Positions 9,288 to 18,573 of a stretch of DNA of 64,000 nucleotides are shown here, in pieces (position 1 is the stretch's first letter; each line of letters starts with the position of its first letter). Where the stretch lies: the NCBI GenBank assembly GCA_020628645.1, contig JAHDES010000011.1:54242-118241 (forward strand), read 5' to 3'. The stretch comes from Saprospiraceae bacterium (GTDB lineage: Bacteria; Bacteroidota; Bacteroidia; Chitinophagales; Saprospiraceae). A program made the translations under genes and the position numbers. A model generated the notes under the pieces. It made no database searches. It was given only the letters and a program-made list of their open reading frames with translations, and was not told the DNA's origin.

Positions 9288-12200
9288 CTATCGAACTAGG
9301 GTTACTTCTCCTTTATAATGAAGACGTTCTCCATCTAAATATTCTACTTCAGCTGCAAAAACGTATACTCCTGAATTAAGGTCTTTTCCTCTGAAACGAC
9401 CATCCCAGCCTTGTAATTCTTGTGCATCTGGAAAATTTTGTCGTTCAAATACCAAAGTACCCCAGCGATCAAAAATTCGGAGAGATAAAATTTGTTGTAC
9501 CCCTTGATTTCCATAAATCGTGAAAAAATCATTGATCCCGTCCTCGTTTGGTGAAAAGGCATTTGGTATATAAAGATCTCGTTCTACTTGCACATCAACG
9601 ATCACTTGTGCAACATCGGTACAAAAAGTGGTGGTGTCAAATACTTCTACTTGATAAGTCGTGGTAAGTGCTGGCGCAACTTGAATACTTGGACAATCCG
9701 AGCAAGCTAGACTATCGACGGCTGTCCAGGTATAAACTAGATTTGAGCTATTGACCGTTGGATCTAGTTGAATACTTTCTCCTAAGGTGATTTGAAGAAG
9801 GTTAGGTAATTCAACGACTACTTCAGGTGGAGCAGCAATGGTAATAGGATTACTTTGTTCACATCCTTCTACATCTTGTAGTTGAAGCGTATAGTTTCCG
9901 GGAGATAAATTGTCAAAACTAGTTGAGGTGATAAAGTTTTCACCATCTATACTAAACACATAAGGATTTGTACCTCCATTGGCGTTCATCACTGAAATTG
10001 TACCTCCATTGGCACAATCAGCATCTGTAGCATTTAAATCAAAACTGATTGGTTCAGGTTCATCTAAAAATATCGTTTGAATGGCAGTACAGCCTACTTC
10101 ATTTGTGATGGTAACACTATAGTTATCACTACTTAAATCGGTAATGATGTATCCACTCCCTGTAGCTTGTCCATTAATGATGTTATTCCATTCGTAAGTA
10201 AAAGTATTCCCTGGGCCAGATGGATCAAGTGTAATGCTTCCATCAGATGCTCCATTACAACTAATGGTTTCGGTGATGGTTAAACTTCCATCGACTGCTT
10301 CGAGTGGTTGCGTGATTTCCACAGTGGTGGTGGTTTCGCAATTATTCATATCTGTAATGGTAACTGTATGAACACCTGCATCAAGTTGAGTAGCGATAGG
10401 TGTAGTTTCGCCATTATCCCAAAGGATGGTATTTATATTTAAATTCGCATTGACGGTAGCAACACCATCCGAGCCTTCAAAACAATTGACAGGCATTGTT
10501 TCTACTGCAGTAGCTTGTAAAGCCAGTGGTTCTAAAATCATAATCATACTAGTGGCAGTACAATTATTGGCATCACTTACCGTCACATAATAATCACCTG
10601 AACATAAATTATCAGCCTCAAAAGAGTTGATCGCGCTATCCGACCAAGTATAGGTATAATTTCCTGTTCCTCCATTTACTACAATAGAAAAACTCGCATC
10701 ACAGTCGCCAAAACAAGTGGGTTCAATGCTATCGGCTATATTAATTTGAATTTCTTCGGCTTGAGAAATAGTGGTAGTTAAAATAAGACTCACACTATTG
10801 GCATCAGTAATCGTAAACGTATAATTACCAGCCAATAAATTTATTTCTTCTACAGTCCCAGCAGATGAGATTGTACCTGTACCTGTTTGACCAGATGATA
10901 AATGTTCCCAACTATACGAATAAGGAGCTAAACCATCTCCAGTAGTTATTTCAATTATGCCATTTGTGTCACCAAAACAATCTAATTCACTAGCTGTTAA
11001 GCTCGCTAAATTGGTATTATCATAAGGTATAAAAAGGCAGTCTACACCATCACATCCTAAATTATCAGTTACTGTTACACAAACGGTGCTTCCTCCTGCT
11101 AGATTGGAAACGATGGGGGTAGTCGCTCCATTTGACCACTCGATGGTATAGTTACCATTTCCTCCCATTGCAGAAAGGGAAGCATTACCATCCATTAAAT
11201 CGTATCCAGAAGCATTTTGATTAATTCCTATTTGAACCATGATGGGGTCAAGCTCTGTCAAAATAGTAGTGACTAAGCTATCACAACCATTAATATCTAA
11301 CAAAGTATCTTGATACATACCCGTTTCATCATAGATGGAATTTCCTATTTGATAAGTATCGCCATTACAAATAGAAATAGGGTTATCTATTGCATTTAAA
11401 GGTAAAATGGTGAGCATTCCATTTACAATACTATCACAACCATTGGCAGCAGTTAGGATTTCATTAATTGCGCCAGTTTGTGTGTAGATGGAATTTCCAA
11501 CGAGCAGTTCTTCTCCATAACAAATCGTTTCATCTAGTATAGTAGATATTTCATCTGGTTGAAATAGAGTAGTAGTCGCATTGGTTGATAATCCGCCAGA
11601 TCCAACTATAGTAAAAAGATAATCTCCTGCACTTAGATTGCTAATTAATTCGAGTTCATTTTCATTTGCAATAGTGCCACTTCCTTGTGTATTGTCACTT
11701 GTATTGGTCCAATTGTAGGTGTAAGGAGGCGTTCCACCATTTAAATTTAGACTAATGGAGCCATCTGTATCGCCATAGCACATCAAATTCATCCCTGCAA
11801 GCATAGCATTGATTTGTCCTATAAACGTTACCTCTATACAATCTTCATTGCTACAGCCATTTTGATCTGTTACAGTAACACAATAAATAGCTGGCAAAAC
11901 ATTATTAATTGATTGAGTTGTTGCTCCATTTGACCATTGAAAAGTGTAGGGTGCTTGCCCATTTTCAGGATTGGCAGCGGCAGCACCATCTGGAGTATCC
12001 ATCAAAGTAGCTGGAGTTATTTCAATCGTATTAACTAGGATAGAATCTGCAATGCTTAAATTGGTATAAACGATACTATCACAACCATTAAAAGCCACTA
12101 AAGTATCTGTATACATTCCTTCTTGGTTGTAAGTATTCGAACCAATTGTATAGGAACCACCAAAGCAAATCGTAGTATCGACACTTACTTCTGGCGGATA

Positions 12201-13565
12201 AATGCCACCATCACTCACACTAATATCAAAAGTAGCAGCAGTATTGGTATGAAAACCATCCACTAAAATCCAATACATCGTATTGGGAGTAAGGCATTGT
12301 ACATCTAGTAATTCATTAATAGAATTTAGATTGTGTGAACTACTGATTTCATTTAATTGTCCAGTGCAAGAATTATCATTGGATTCAAAAAGTGCAAGTT
12401 GTAAATCAATGAGTTCATTACTCAATAAAGGAATATGATTATTGGCAAAAATTTCAACATGACCACTTGGAGGCGCGGTGAAGCTATACCAGACCGATTG
12501 ATTAAGATTAAATGCAGTAGGCGTAGCATCATTGGTAGCAGTAGCACAATTATTCGTTTGAAGGTTTGCACTAAAACTTCCTCCATCTACCAAATCCCCA
12601 AGATGTTCCGCATCACAAATGAAATCGGCAGCTTGATTGACACTTTCTGCGGTAATTTGTATATCAAAATAGCCTGTGGCTCCAGCAGTCATTAAAGCAG
12701 AACCATCTGCTAGAAGCATATAGGTTGTATTAGGTTTTAAACAACTGACGTGGAGGATTTCATCGTCTCCAGACCCATCGTCGATATAATCTATTAATTG
12801 TAAAATACTACAATCTCCATTTTGTGCTTCATAAAAAATGAGTTGCATATTGACAGGATCGCCCAAATCATCAGGATCACTAACTGCTTCAATGGTAGCT
12901 AAATCTACAGGTTCATCTCCTGTGGTAAACGAAAACCATAGCCCTACATTGTCAAACCAACCCACACCAGGAATTTGAGAGATACCATCAGGATTCGCAC
13001 AGATATTATAAAATTCACTTCCATCAATTGCTCCTAATGTTGAATTGGCATCTAAAATACCCATATCAAAAGCGATACAAGGTTCATCATTATAAGATGC
13101 CGTATATTCACCAACAACATCTAATTGAATGGTCACCCAACCATCTGAATCTTGTCCATCTTCTATTTCCAAGGTATATTCTACACTACTTCCTGGAATA
13201 ATAGGCATCATAACATCTTCGCAAATTTCTGCCGTACAATTTTCATTAATATTACAAGGGAAAGCTTCATTTTCAAAAGCTTTGAAACAAACTTCAAGAG
13301 TTGTAGGAACATCGCCACTACAATCATAAGTAGGTGATGTATATTGAAGATTAGGTGGATTCGTATAACAATTGAAAACTTGAGGATAATAGGTTTCGGC
13401 TTCATTCTCTACTTGAACACTCCAAAGAATTTGAGGAGGCAAGCCAAATGGACCACTACAAGTAGTAGTAGCGTCACCGTCCAATACCGTGAGTTGAATG
13501 CTGGCTTGTGTAAAGAGCGTTTGGGTTAAGCTAAGACAGAATATAAAAAGTACAAGTTTTCTCAT
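9288..13565 (-). CDS. Giant cell-surface protein with SprB-like repeats and gliding-motility type C-terminal domain
   Basis: This is a 1425-residue exported protein. I chose ATG at 13565 because it gives a clean signal peptide (MRKLVLFIFCLSLTQTLFTQ); an in-frame upstream start at 13640 would add 25 non-signal residues. The N-terminal third has CUB-like domains. Three copies of a C.G..Y.IG...Y...G.Y.DTL...NGCDS repeat are interleaved with about six SprB-type repeats (for example CYGDTDGSISLNLNGGTPPY and CFGDTNGIIEITTGDGLAPY). The end, YIPNAFSPNEDGINDFFTIY...YKGEVTLVR, is the CHU_C/gliding-motility type-B sorting domain, so T9SS export and surface attachment are expected. SprB is a gliding adhesin in Flavobacterium. 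Whether this one serves gliding or adhesion cannot be read here. Confidence 0.93.
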   Translation of the reverse strand: MRKLVLFIFCLSLTQTLFTQASIQLTVLDGDATTTCSGPFGLPPQILWSVQVENEAETYYPQVFNCYTNPPNLQYTSPTYDCSGDVPTTLEVCFKAFENEAFPCNINENCTAEICEDVMMPIIPGSSVEYTLEIEDGQDSDGWVTIQLDVVGEYTASYNDEPCIAFDMGILDANSTLGAIDGSEFYNICANPDGISQIPGVGWFDNVGLWFSFTTGDEPVDLATIEAVSDPDDLGDPVNMQLIFYEAQNGDCSILQLIDYIDDGSGDDEILHVSCLKPNTTYMLLADGSALMTAGATGYFDIQITAESVNQAADFICDAEHLGDLVDGGSFSANLQTNNCATATNDATPTAFNLNQSVWYSFTAPPSGHVEIFANNHIPLLSNELIDLQLALFESNDNSCTGQLNEISSSHNLNSINELLDVQCLTPNTMYWILVDGFHTNTAATFDISVSDGGIYPPEVSVDTTICFGGSYTIGSNTYNQEGMYTDTLVAFNGCDSIVYTNLSIADSILVNTIEITPATLMDTPDGAAAANPENGQAPYTFQWSNGATTQSINNVLPAIYCVTVTDQNGCSNEDCIEVTFIGQINAMLAGMNLMCYGDTDGSISLNLNGGTPPYTYNWTNTSDNTQGSGTIANENELELISNLSAGDYLFTIVGSGGLSTNATTTLFQPDEISTILDETICYGEELLVGNSIYTQTGAINEILTAANGCDSIVNGMLTILPLNAIDNPISICNGDTYQIGNSIYDETGMYQDTLLDINGCDSLVTTILTELDPIMVQIGINQNASGYDLMDGNASLSAMGGNGNYTIEWSNGATTPIVSNLAGGSTVCVTVTDNLGCDGVDCLFIPYDNTNLASLTASELDCFGDTNGIIEITTGDGLAPYSYSWEHLSSGQTGTGTISSAGTVEEINLLAGNYTFTITDANSVSLILTTTISQAEEIQINIADSIEPTCFGDCDASFSIVVNGGTGNYTYTWSDSAINSFEADNLCSGDYYVTVSDANNCTATSMIMILEPLALQATAVETMPVNCFEGSDGVATVNANLNINTILWDNGETTPIATQLDAGVHTVTITDMNNCETTTTVEITQPLEAVDGSLTITETISCNGASDGSITLDPSGPGNTFTYEWNNIINGQATGSGYIITDLSSDNYSVTITNEVGCTAIQTIFLDEPEPISFDLNATDADCANGGTISVMNANGGTNPYVFSIDGENFITSTSFDNLSPGNYTLQLQDVEGCEQSNPITIAAPPEVVVELPNLLQITLGESIQLDPTVNSSNLVYTWTAVDSLACSDCPSIQVAPALTTTYQVEVFDTTTFCTDVAQVIVDVQVERDLYIPNAFSPNEDGINDFFTIYGNQGVQQILSLRIFDRWGTLVFERQNFPDAQELQGWDGRFRGKDLNSGVYVFAAEVEYLDGERLHYKGEVTLVR

Positions 13566-13740
13566 GAAAACAAGAGGGGGTTTATGGTTAAAGAAAAAAT
13601 ATCTTAGCGATAGTCTTTGTGTATTACGAAAAAGTAACATGTAATATTGTCAATTCATCAAAAAAGTTTTGCGAAAAAAGAAATAAAAACTGATGGAAGT
13701 AAATGTCTCCTTTTTGTGAGACGATTTTGATGGGATAGGT

Positions 13741-13767
13741 CACGAAATTTCGTGTGTTACAAAGGTA
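13741..13767 (-). promoter_or_regulatory. Possible promoter -7 element with adjoining palindrome
   Basis: On the minus strand TACCTTTG (13760-13767) matches the Bacteroidota -7 consensus. Just downstream, where transcription would start, lies a perfect 14-nt palindrome, CACGAAATTTCGTG (13741-13754). A good -33 TTG is not seen. The palindrome could be an operator for the surface-protein gene, but short palindromes occur by chance in AT-rich DNA. Confidence 0.3.
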
Positions 13768-13797
13768 CAAAAAATTAATGTTTTGGGTTGGGCTAAT

Positions 13798-13835
13798 AAA
13801 AACAACCCACATCCAAATAAATGAATGTGGGTTGT
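13798..13835 (-). terminator. Terminator downstream of the DUF1569 gene
   Basis: ACAACCCACAT (13802-13812) and ATGTGGGTTGT (13825-13835) form a perfect 11-bp stem with a 12-nt loop. On the minus strand it is followed by a T run (13798-13801). It lies 22 bases after the stop of the DUF1569 gene. Confidence 0.75.
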
Positions 13836-13857
13836 ATAAAGTTATAAAGATGAATTG

Positions 13858-14310
13858 TCATTCACCAAATTGGCGTAAATGATGATCATAATGTTTCCAT
13901 TTTAAAACGGCCCATTCTTCTGGTTTTAATTGACCAAAATAAGAATGCGGATGTGTAGTACATTTTTCTGGCCCATTTTCGTAAAATGTTTTGACCAGTT
14001 GAATGGCTCTTTGTTTTTCTTTTTCAAAATCATAGTCTCCTTCGCTCACATAAAGATCTTCTGTAGGAGAATTTTTAACCATAGGTTTTTGATCCAGAAA
14101 TTTCCATTTCAGCACTGTTCCAAAAATACGACCGATGAATTTCCGTTTTGGAAAATTTAAACCCATCGCTGTTTCAAGTGAGACATTACAATGATACAGC
14201 ATTTGTCCGATAGACATTTTGCCCCATTGTCTTTTTGAATCAGGTCGTAATTTTTCCAATCGCTCAAGAATATTCTTGACATCCGCTTCATTATACAAAT
14301 GATGTATCAT
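13858..14310 (-). CDS. DUF1569 (DinB-like) domain protein
   Basis: The 150-residue cytoplasmic protein matches the DUF1569 pattern: an N-terminal helix IHHLYNEADVKNILERLEKL, then WGKMSIGQMLYHCNVSLETAMG, and a C-terminal HPHSYFGQLKPEEWAVLKWKH.DHHLRQF. The conserved His residues (YHC near the first third; KHYDHHLRQF at the end) resemble the metal-binding helices of DinB-fold proteins. No substrate is known. The start lies 25 bp after the stop of the upstream symporter on the same strand, so they may share a transcript. Confidence 0.85.
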   Translation of the reverse strand: MIHHLYNEADVKNILERLEKLRPDSKRQWGKMSIGQMLYHCNVSLETAMGLNFPKRKFIGRIFGTVLKWKFLDQKPMVKNSPTEDLYVSEGDYDFEKEKQRAIQLVKTFYENGPEKCTTHPHSYFGQLKPEEWAVLKWKHYDHHLRQFGE

Positions 14311-14335
14311 CTTTCAAAAGTAGGATTTAACTTTT

Positions 14336-15913
14336 TTATCCTCGAATAGCAGCAAGATAACGAGCAAGTTCGCGTTTCACTACAGGGAATAAGAAATATA
14401 AACCAATCATATTAGGAAATACCATAGCAAAGATCATTGCATCTGAAAATGCCCAAATAGAACCCATATTCGCTGCTGCACCAATCACTACAAAGGTACA
14501 GAACAAAATTTTATAGGTTAGATCCGCTGTTTTTCCTCTACCAAATAAATATTTCCAAGATTGAAGTCCATAATACGACCAAGAAATCATAGTAGAAACT
14601 GCAAATAATACGACTGCAATAGTAAGGAATACACTAGAATAAGGAATATAATTAGCAAAAGCTTTGGACGTAATACCTGCACCTTCATAGGCGACGCCTT
14701 CAATTAATACAGCTCCTGTACCGTCACCACCATACTCAAATATTCCACCTGAATTATAAATGATAATTACTAAAGCCGTCATTGTACAAATAACGACCGT
14801 ATCAATGAAGGGCTCTAATAAAGCCACTAAACCTTCAGAAGCAGAATATTTCGTCTTAACGGCAGAGTGAGCAATAGAAGCAGAACCTGCCCCCGCTTCA
14901 TTGGAAAAGGCAGCTCGTTTAAATCCAATTAATAAAACGCCAATTAGGCCACCTACGCCTGCTCTAGGTGTAAAGGCTTCAGAGAAAATCAACCCGAATG
15001 CATCGTCTACTAATGTGATATTGGAAAAAATAATGTACAGACAAGCCAATACATACAGTACAGCCATAAAAGGCACAACCTTCTCCGTAACAGAAGCAAT
15101 TCGTTTGATACCTCCGATAATAATAATAGCCACTAAGAGCGCTAAAATTAAACCAATCACAGTACCTGCGGCTGTACTTTCTAGTCCTAATAATTCTTTT
15201 AATACAATCGTCGCTTGATTCGATTGAGCAGCATTTCCTCCACCGAAAGAACCTCCAATACAGAAAATAGCAAATAAAACGGCGGTTATTTTTCCTAAGG
15301 TTTCAAAACCTCGTTCCTCTAGTCCTTTGGATAGATAATACATCGGCCCTCCATAAACTGTACCATCGGGCCCTACATCTCGATATTGTACACCTAAGGT
15401 ACATTCTACAAATTTGGTAGACATTCCCAATAATCCACAGATAATCATCCAAAAAGTAGCCCCAGGACCACCCAATGCAATAGCAAGTGCGACCCCTGCA
15501 ATGTTTCCATTACCTACTGTTCCAGAAACGGCAGTGGCGAGTGCTTGGAAGTGAGAAACTTCCCCATCTTTTGATTCATCTCGGATAGTATCTCGTATAT
15601 CGCCATCAACGGTAGCATCAGGAGAAGCACCATCATGCCCTTCAATGTCATCATATTTTCCACGAACGACATTGATCGCTGTACCAAATTGTCGAATATT
15701 AACGAAGCCAAAATAAACCGTAAAAAAGAATGCACTAAATACTAAAAGTATAATGACAAAAGGTGCTCCCTCAAAAACTTCAAAGAAAATCACACTAGAG
15801 AAGAAGTCAGAGATCGGTCGGAATGCCTCATCTATTTGTTGATCGATGCCTTGTGAAAATGCTAGAATGGGTAATAAAAAACTAGAAAAGAGTAAGAGTA
15901 GTTTCTTTTTCAT
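14336..15913 (-). CDS. Alanine/glycine:cation symporter (AGCS family)
   Basis: This 525-residue inner-membrane transporter takes up alanine or glycine with Na+ or H+. I use ATG at 15913 (MKKKLLLLFSSFLLPILAFS) rather than the in-frame start 60 bp upstream, as it gives the expected N-terminus. Family hallmarks are visible: the GNGNIAGVALAIALGGPGATFW segment, the helix-rich core, and GFKRAAFSNEAGAGSASIAHSAVKT, close to the AGCS signature. About ten or eleven membrane helices are evident. The hydrophilic N-terminal loop (about 85-125, DDIEGHDGASPDATVDGDIRD) is an insertion typical of Bacteroidota members. Transporter type is confident and substrate preference is inferred. Confidence 0.93.
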   Translation of the reverse strand: MKKKLLLLFSSFLLPILAFSQGIDQQIDEAFRPISDFFSSVIFFEVFEGAPFVIILLVFSAFFFTVYFGFVNIRQFGTAINVVRGKYDDIEGHDGASPDATVDGDIRDTIRDESKDGEVSHFQALATAVSGTVGNGNIAGVALAIALGGPGATFWMIICGLLGMSTKFVECTLGVQYRDVGPDGTVYGGPMYYLSKGLEERGFETLGKITAVLFAIFCIGGSFGGGNAAQSNQATIVLKELLGLESTAAGTVIGLILALLVAIIIIGGIKRIASVTEKVVPFMAVLYVLACLYIIFSNITLVDDAFGLIFSEAFTPRAGVGGLIGVLLIGFKRAAFSNEAGAGSASIAHSAVKTKYSASEGLVALLEPFIDTVVICTMTALVIIIYNSGGIFEYGGDGTGAVLIEGVAYEGAGITSKAFANYIPYSSVFLTIAVVLFAVSTMISWSYYGLQSWKYLFGRGKTADLTYKILFCTFVVIGAAANMGSIWAFSDAMIFAMVFPNMIGLYFLFPVVKRELARYLAAIRG

Positions 15914-16252
15914 AAAAATTGGTTGAATTAAGATAATCTTGTCTTGTTCTATGTCGAGTAGACGTAGAAACAAGGACTATCATTTATTTGAAATAAATAG
16001 TCTTAAAAAATGACAAAGATTACCCTCGTTTTATTTTGAAGTGATAAAGTGCTTCTTAAAAAATTTAGATTTCAACTTATAATATTCATCTGTATCAGAA
16101 ATTGAAAGCCTATTTTTTCAGCTTGACTAAGGTAGGTGCTTAATTTGGTTTTTTCAAATGAAAGCCGCTAAAATTTGATTTTGGTATAAATACTGAGACT
16201 GTTAAGAACCCTTTTGTAACATTAATGACAAGCTTCGTACCAAGATGTTGCA
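15914..16252. other. Gene-free stretch between symporter and RsmF-like genes
   Basis: AT-rich sequence upstream of the symporter start and downstream of the methyltransferase stop. I see no coding potential, no clear consensus promoter and no strong hairpin. It presumably carries the leader and promoter of the symporter. Confidence 0.5.
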
Positions 16253-17611
16253 CTAAGGAATTGCCATTCGGATACGCCATTCTTTGGGATAATAATTATT
16301 CATTCGATTTTTTAAGACTTTGAGCCATCCTAAATTTAGACCATTGTATTGAGCGAGCATCCAACCAGTTTGAGCAGCATCAATAGGAAAGCTTTCTTTT
16401 TTTAAATACTTTAAGGCCTGATTTTTATCTAAGGGAAGCTGTGGTAATTGTTTGGAAATAGCAGTAGACAATGCCAGTTGGTGCGATGGAATAAAATCTT
16501 CTCGTTTAAATTGTCCCATTTGTAAACCCAAGCCTTTTCTAAATAAATGTTGATCTAAAAGGATACTATCTTGGACTTGTGATTTTAATATGGCGACGAT
16601 TTGTCCATTCTTTTTTTGAAAGAAGTCAAATCTTTGAGCTTCTTCAAGATAACTACTGACAATGGGTAATAACTTCTTAGGCAATTTTCGCATCGAAAAG
16701 TTGGTCTGACGCAAAATGGAGTTTTTAATACCAGCAGTAGTTGATGGTTTTTGAAAACAAGCCAAATATAAACCTTCTCCTTTGACCAAGTGCGGATAAA
16801 ATTGATAGCCCAATTCTTTTTTTACAATGCCCCATTCACTAGGTGGATCAAGGGAAATAGTAGATAAATTCATTTCATTGACCAACCATTTTGCATTGTG
16901 CTCATTTTCAGCATCATTATACGTACAGGTAGAATAGATTAAATGCCCCCCTTCTTTGACTAATGCAACGGCTTCTGCCAAAATACGTCTTTGTCTCGCG
17001 CTACAAAGCTGTACATTTTCGGGTGACCATTCCTTAATCGCCTTTTCATCTTTGCGAAATAAGCCTTCTCCAGAACAAGGTGCATCGACCACCACTACAT
17101 CGAAAAAACCATTTAAAGCAGAAAAATCTTTACTGTCATGATTACTAATGTGAACATTTGGATAGCCCCATTTTTCCATGTTTTGTTGTAAAATACCCAC
17201 CCGACTTTTGATGACTTCATTACACAATAGCAAACTATCTTCATGTAAAATAGAAGCGAGTAAAGTACTTTTTCCACCAGGGGCAGCACATAAATCTAGT
17301 ACTCGCAAAGGTCGATTTGTCGCATCGATTTGATCTATCGCATAAGCTAAAAACATAGAAGAAGCTTCTTGTACATAATACGCTCCTGCATGAAAAGAGG
17401 GATCAAGTGTAAATATGGGGCGTTGTGGTAGATAAAAACCATTCTTATTCCAAGAGACATTTTCAGTCGTTTCAACTGATAAGTTGGTTTCTTTTTTAGG
17501 ATTGATACGAATAGCAGTAGGGGAGGACGTTGCTAAACTTTCTACAAATAGGGCACTAGCTTCACCAAGTTGAAGTTTGATTTGATTTAGAAATGCAGAT
17601 GGTAAGCTCAT
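16253..17611 (-). CDS. rsmF: RsmF/NOL1-type rRNA cytosine-C5 methyltransferase
   Basis: This 452-residue enzyme transfers methyl from SAM to C5 of a cytosine in rRNA. I chose ATG at 17611 (MSLPSAFLNQIKLQL), eight codons inside the longest frame, as typical for the family. Visible motifs are the SAM-binding VLDLCAAPGGKSTLLASI, motif IV DVVVVDAPCSGEGLFRKDE (Cys near 178) and motif VI IYSTCTYNDAENE (catalytic Cys near 228). The C-terminal part (about 300-452) is the extra RNA-binding region of RsmF-like enzymes rather than the short RsmB form. The exact target (C1407 in E. coli) is inferred from the family. Confidence 0.92.
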   Translation of the reverse strand: MSLPSAFLNQIKLQLGEASALFVESLATSSPTAIRINPKKETNLSVETTENVSWNKNGFYLPQRPIFTLDPSFHAGAYYVQEASSMFLAYAIDQIDATNRPLRVLDLCAAPGGKSTLLASILHEDSLLLCNEVIKSRVGILQQNMEKWGYPNVHISNHDSKDFSALNGFFDVVVVDAPCSGEGLFRKDEKAIKEWSPENVQLCSARQRRILAEAVALVKEGGHLIYSTCTYNDAENEHNAKWLVNEMNLSTISLDPPSEWGIVKKELGYQFYPHLVKGEGLYLACFQKPSTTAGIKNSILRQTNFSMRKLPKKLLPIVSSYLEEAQRFDFFQKKNGQIVAILKSQVQDSILLDQHLFRKGLGLQMGQFKREDFIPSHQLALSTAISKQLPQLPLDKNQALKYLKKESFPIDAAQTGWMLAQYNGLNLGWLKVLKNRMNNYYPKEWRIRMAIP

Positions 17612-17672
17612 TGAAAAATTATAATACTTAGCCAAAAGTAATAAACTTGAACAAGTTATACGCGACGTGGTT

Positions 17673-17887
17673 TAATTTTGTGCATATCAAATAAAAATCA
17701 AATACACAAAAATGAACCAATCAACCTTTTCACTACTTTGTCTTTTCAAACCTTCTTAACAGGAATTGATGTATTTTTCAATACAGAAACTCCTGAATCT
17801 ATTGCATTAGAATTTAATGGAAGAAGCCTAGTTGTTCCCAATTTAAAATCAGGAAATGATGGGTTATTGATAGCGGTATTTGATTAG
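17673..17887 (+). other. Possible small ORF or gene remnant
   Basis: A frame open to 17887 encodes about 60-69 residues (ending FNGRSLVVPNLKSGNDGLLIAVFD) but has only a TTG start. A TAATTTTG element (17673-17680), resembling a -7 box, overlaps its beginning. An ATG at 17712 opens a different frame that stops after 14 codons. This could be the remnant of a short gene disrupted by a frameshift, or chance. No family is recognised. Confidence 0.2.
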
Positions 17888-17931
17888 ATGATTTAAGAAT
17901 GCTGTCTACCAAATGATTGCTTCGTACATTC

Positions 17932-17963
17932 TTTGACATTAAGCAAAGTATTGATTATTTTTG
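17932..17963 (+). promoter_or_regulatory. Bacteroidota-type promoter of the Uma2 gene
   Basis: TTTG at 17932-17935 and TATTTTTG at 17956-17963 are separated by 20 bases and match the Bacteroidota promoter consensus. The coding start is at 17983, giving a leader of about 13 nt. Confidence 0.65.
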
Positions 17964-17982
17964 AGAAAAGATAAAAAATAGT

Positions 17983-18570
17983 ATGTTAGTCCATAATTAT
18001 TTTAAAATTAAGATGATTGATTATATGACAGATGAGCAACTTCTGGAGTTCAGTCGCATCAATGAAGGTTTTAAAATCGAACGTTCAAAAGACAGAAAAA
18101 TAACTATGGCACCTACTTCTACAGACACAGGCTTTTTTAATAATGAATTGAGTATCGAATTTAACATTTGGAATCGGAAACATCAAAAAGGATATGTGTT
18201 TGATTCTTCTACAGGCTTCAAACTTCCAGATGAGTCTTTAAAATCGCCAGATTTAGCATGGATTTCCAAAGAACGTTGGAGTCAACTCAAAGAAGAAGAA
18301 AAAATAGGTTTTGCACAGATCGCTCCCGATTTTGTACTAGAATTAAAATCATATTCGGATCGTCTAGATGAATTGAAAAAGAAAATGCTAGACTATATCG
18401 AAAATGGAACACTACTCGCTTGGCTGATTGATCGGACAGATCAAAAAGTATACATTTATCGAGCAGATGGGTCTATTTCTATTTTAAAATCTTTTGATGA
18501 AAAAATTTCTGGAGAAGCAATCCTAGCTGATTTTGAATTGGATCTTTCCATTCTCAACAAGAAGATTTAA
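17983..18570 (+). CDS. Uma2 family (PD-(D/E)XK fold) putative endonuclease
   Basis: The 195-residue protein matches the Uma2/DUF820 family of restriction-endonuclease-fold proteins. Seen are the MTDEQLLEFSRINEGFKIER opening, MAPTSTDTGFFNNEL, the metal-binding Asp in SLKSPDLAWISKERW, and the E-x-K catalytic strand APDFVLELKSYSDRLDELKKK, followed by GTLLAWLIDRTDQKVYIYR. The residues needed for a PD-(D/E)XK active site are therefore present. Biological roles of Uma2 proteins are unknown; they occur in large paralog sets in some genomes. An ATG at 18013 (MIDYMTDEQ) is an alternative start. It ends 3 bp from the convergent UbiD-type gene. Confidence 0.85.
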   Translation: MLVHNYFKIKMIDYMTDEQLLEFSRINEGFKIERSKDRKITMAPTSTDTGFFNNELSIEFNIWNRKHQKGYVFDSSTGFKLPDESLKSPDLAWISKERWSQLKEEEKIGFAQIAPDFVLELKSYSDRLDELKKKMLDYIENGTLLAWLIDRTDQKVYIYRADGSISILKSFDEKISGEAILADFELDLSILNKKI

Positions 18571-18573
18571 GTC

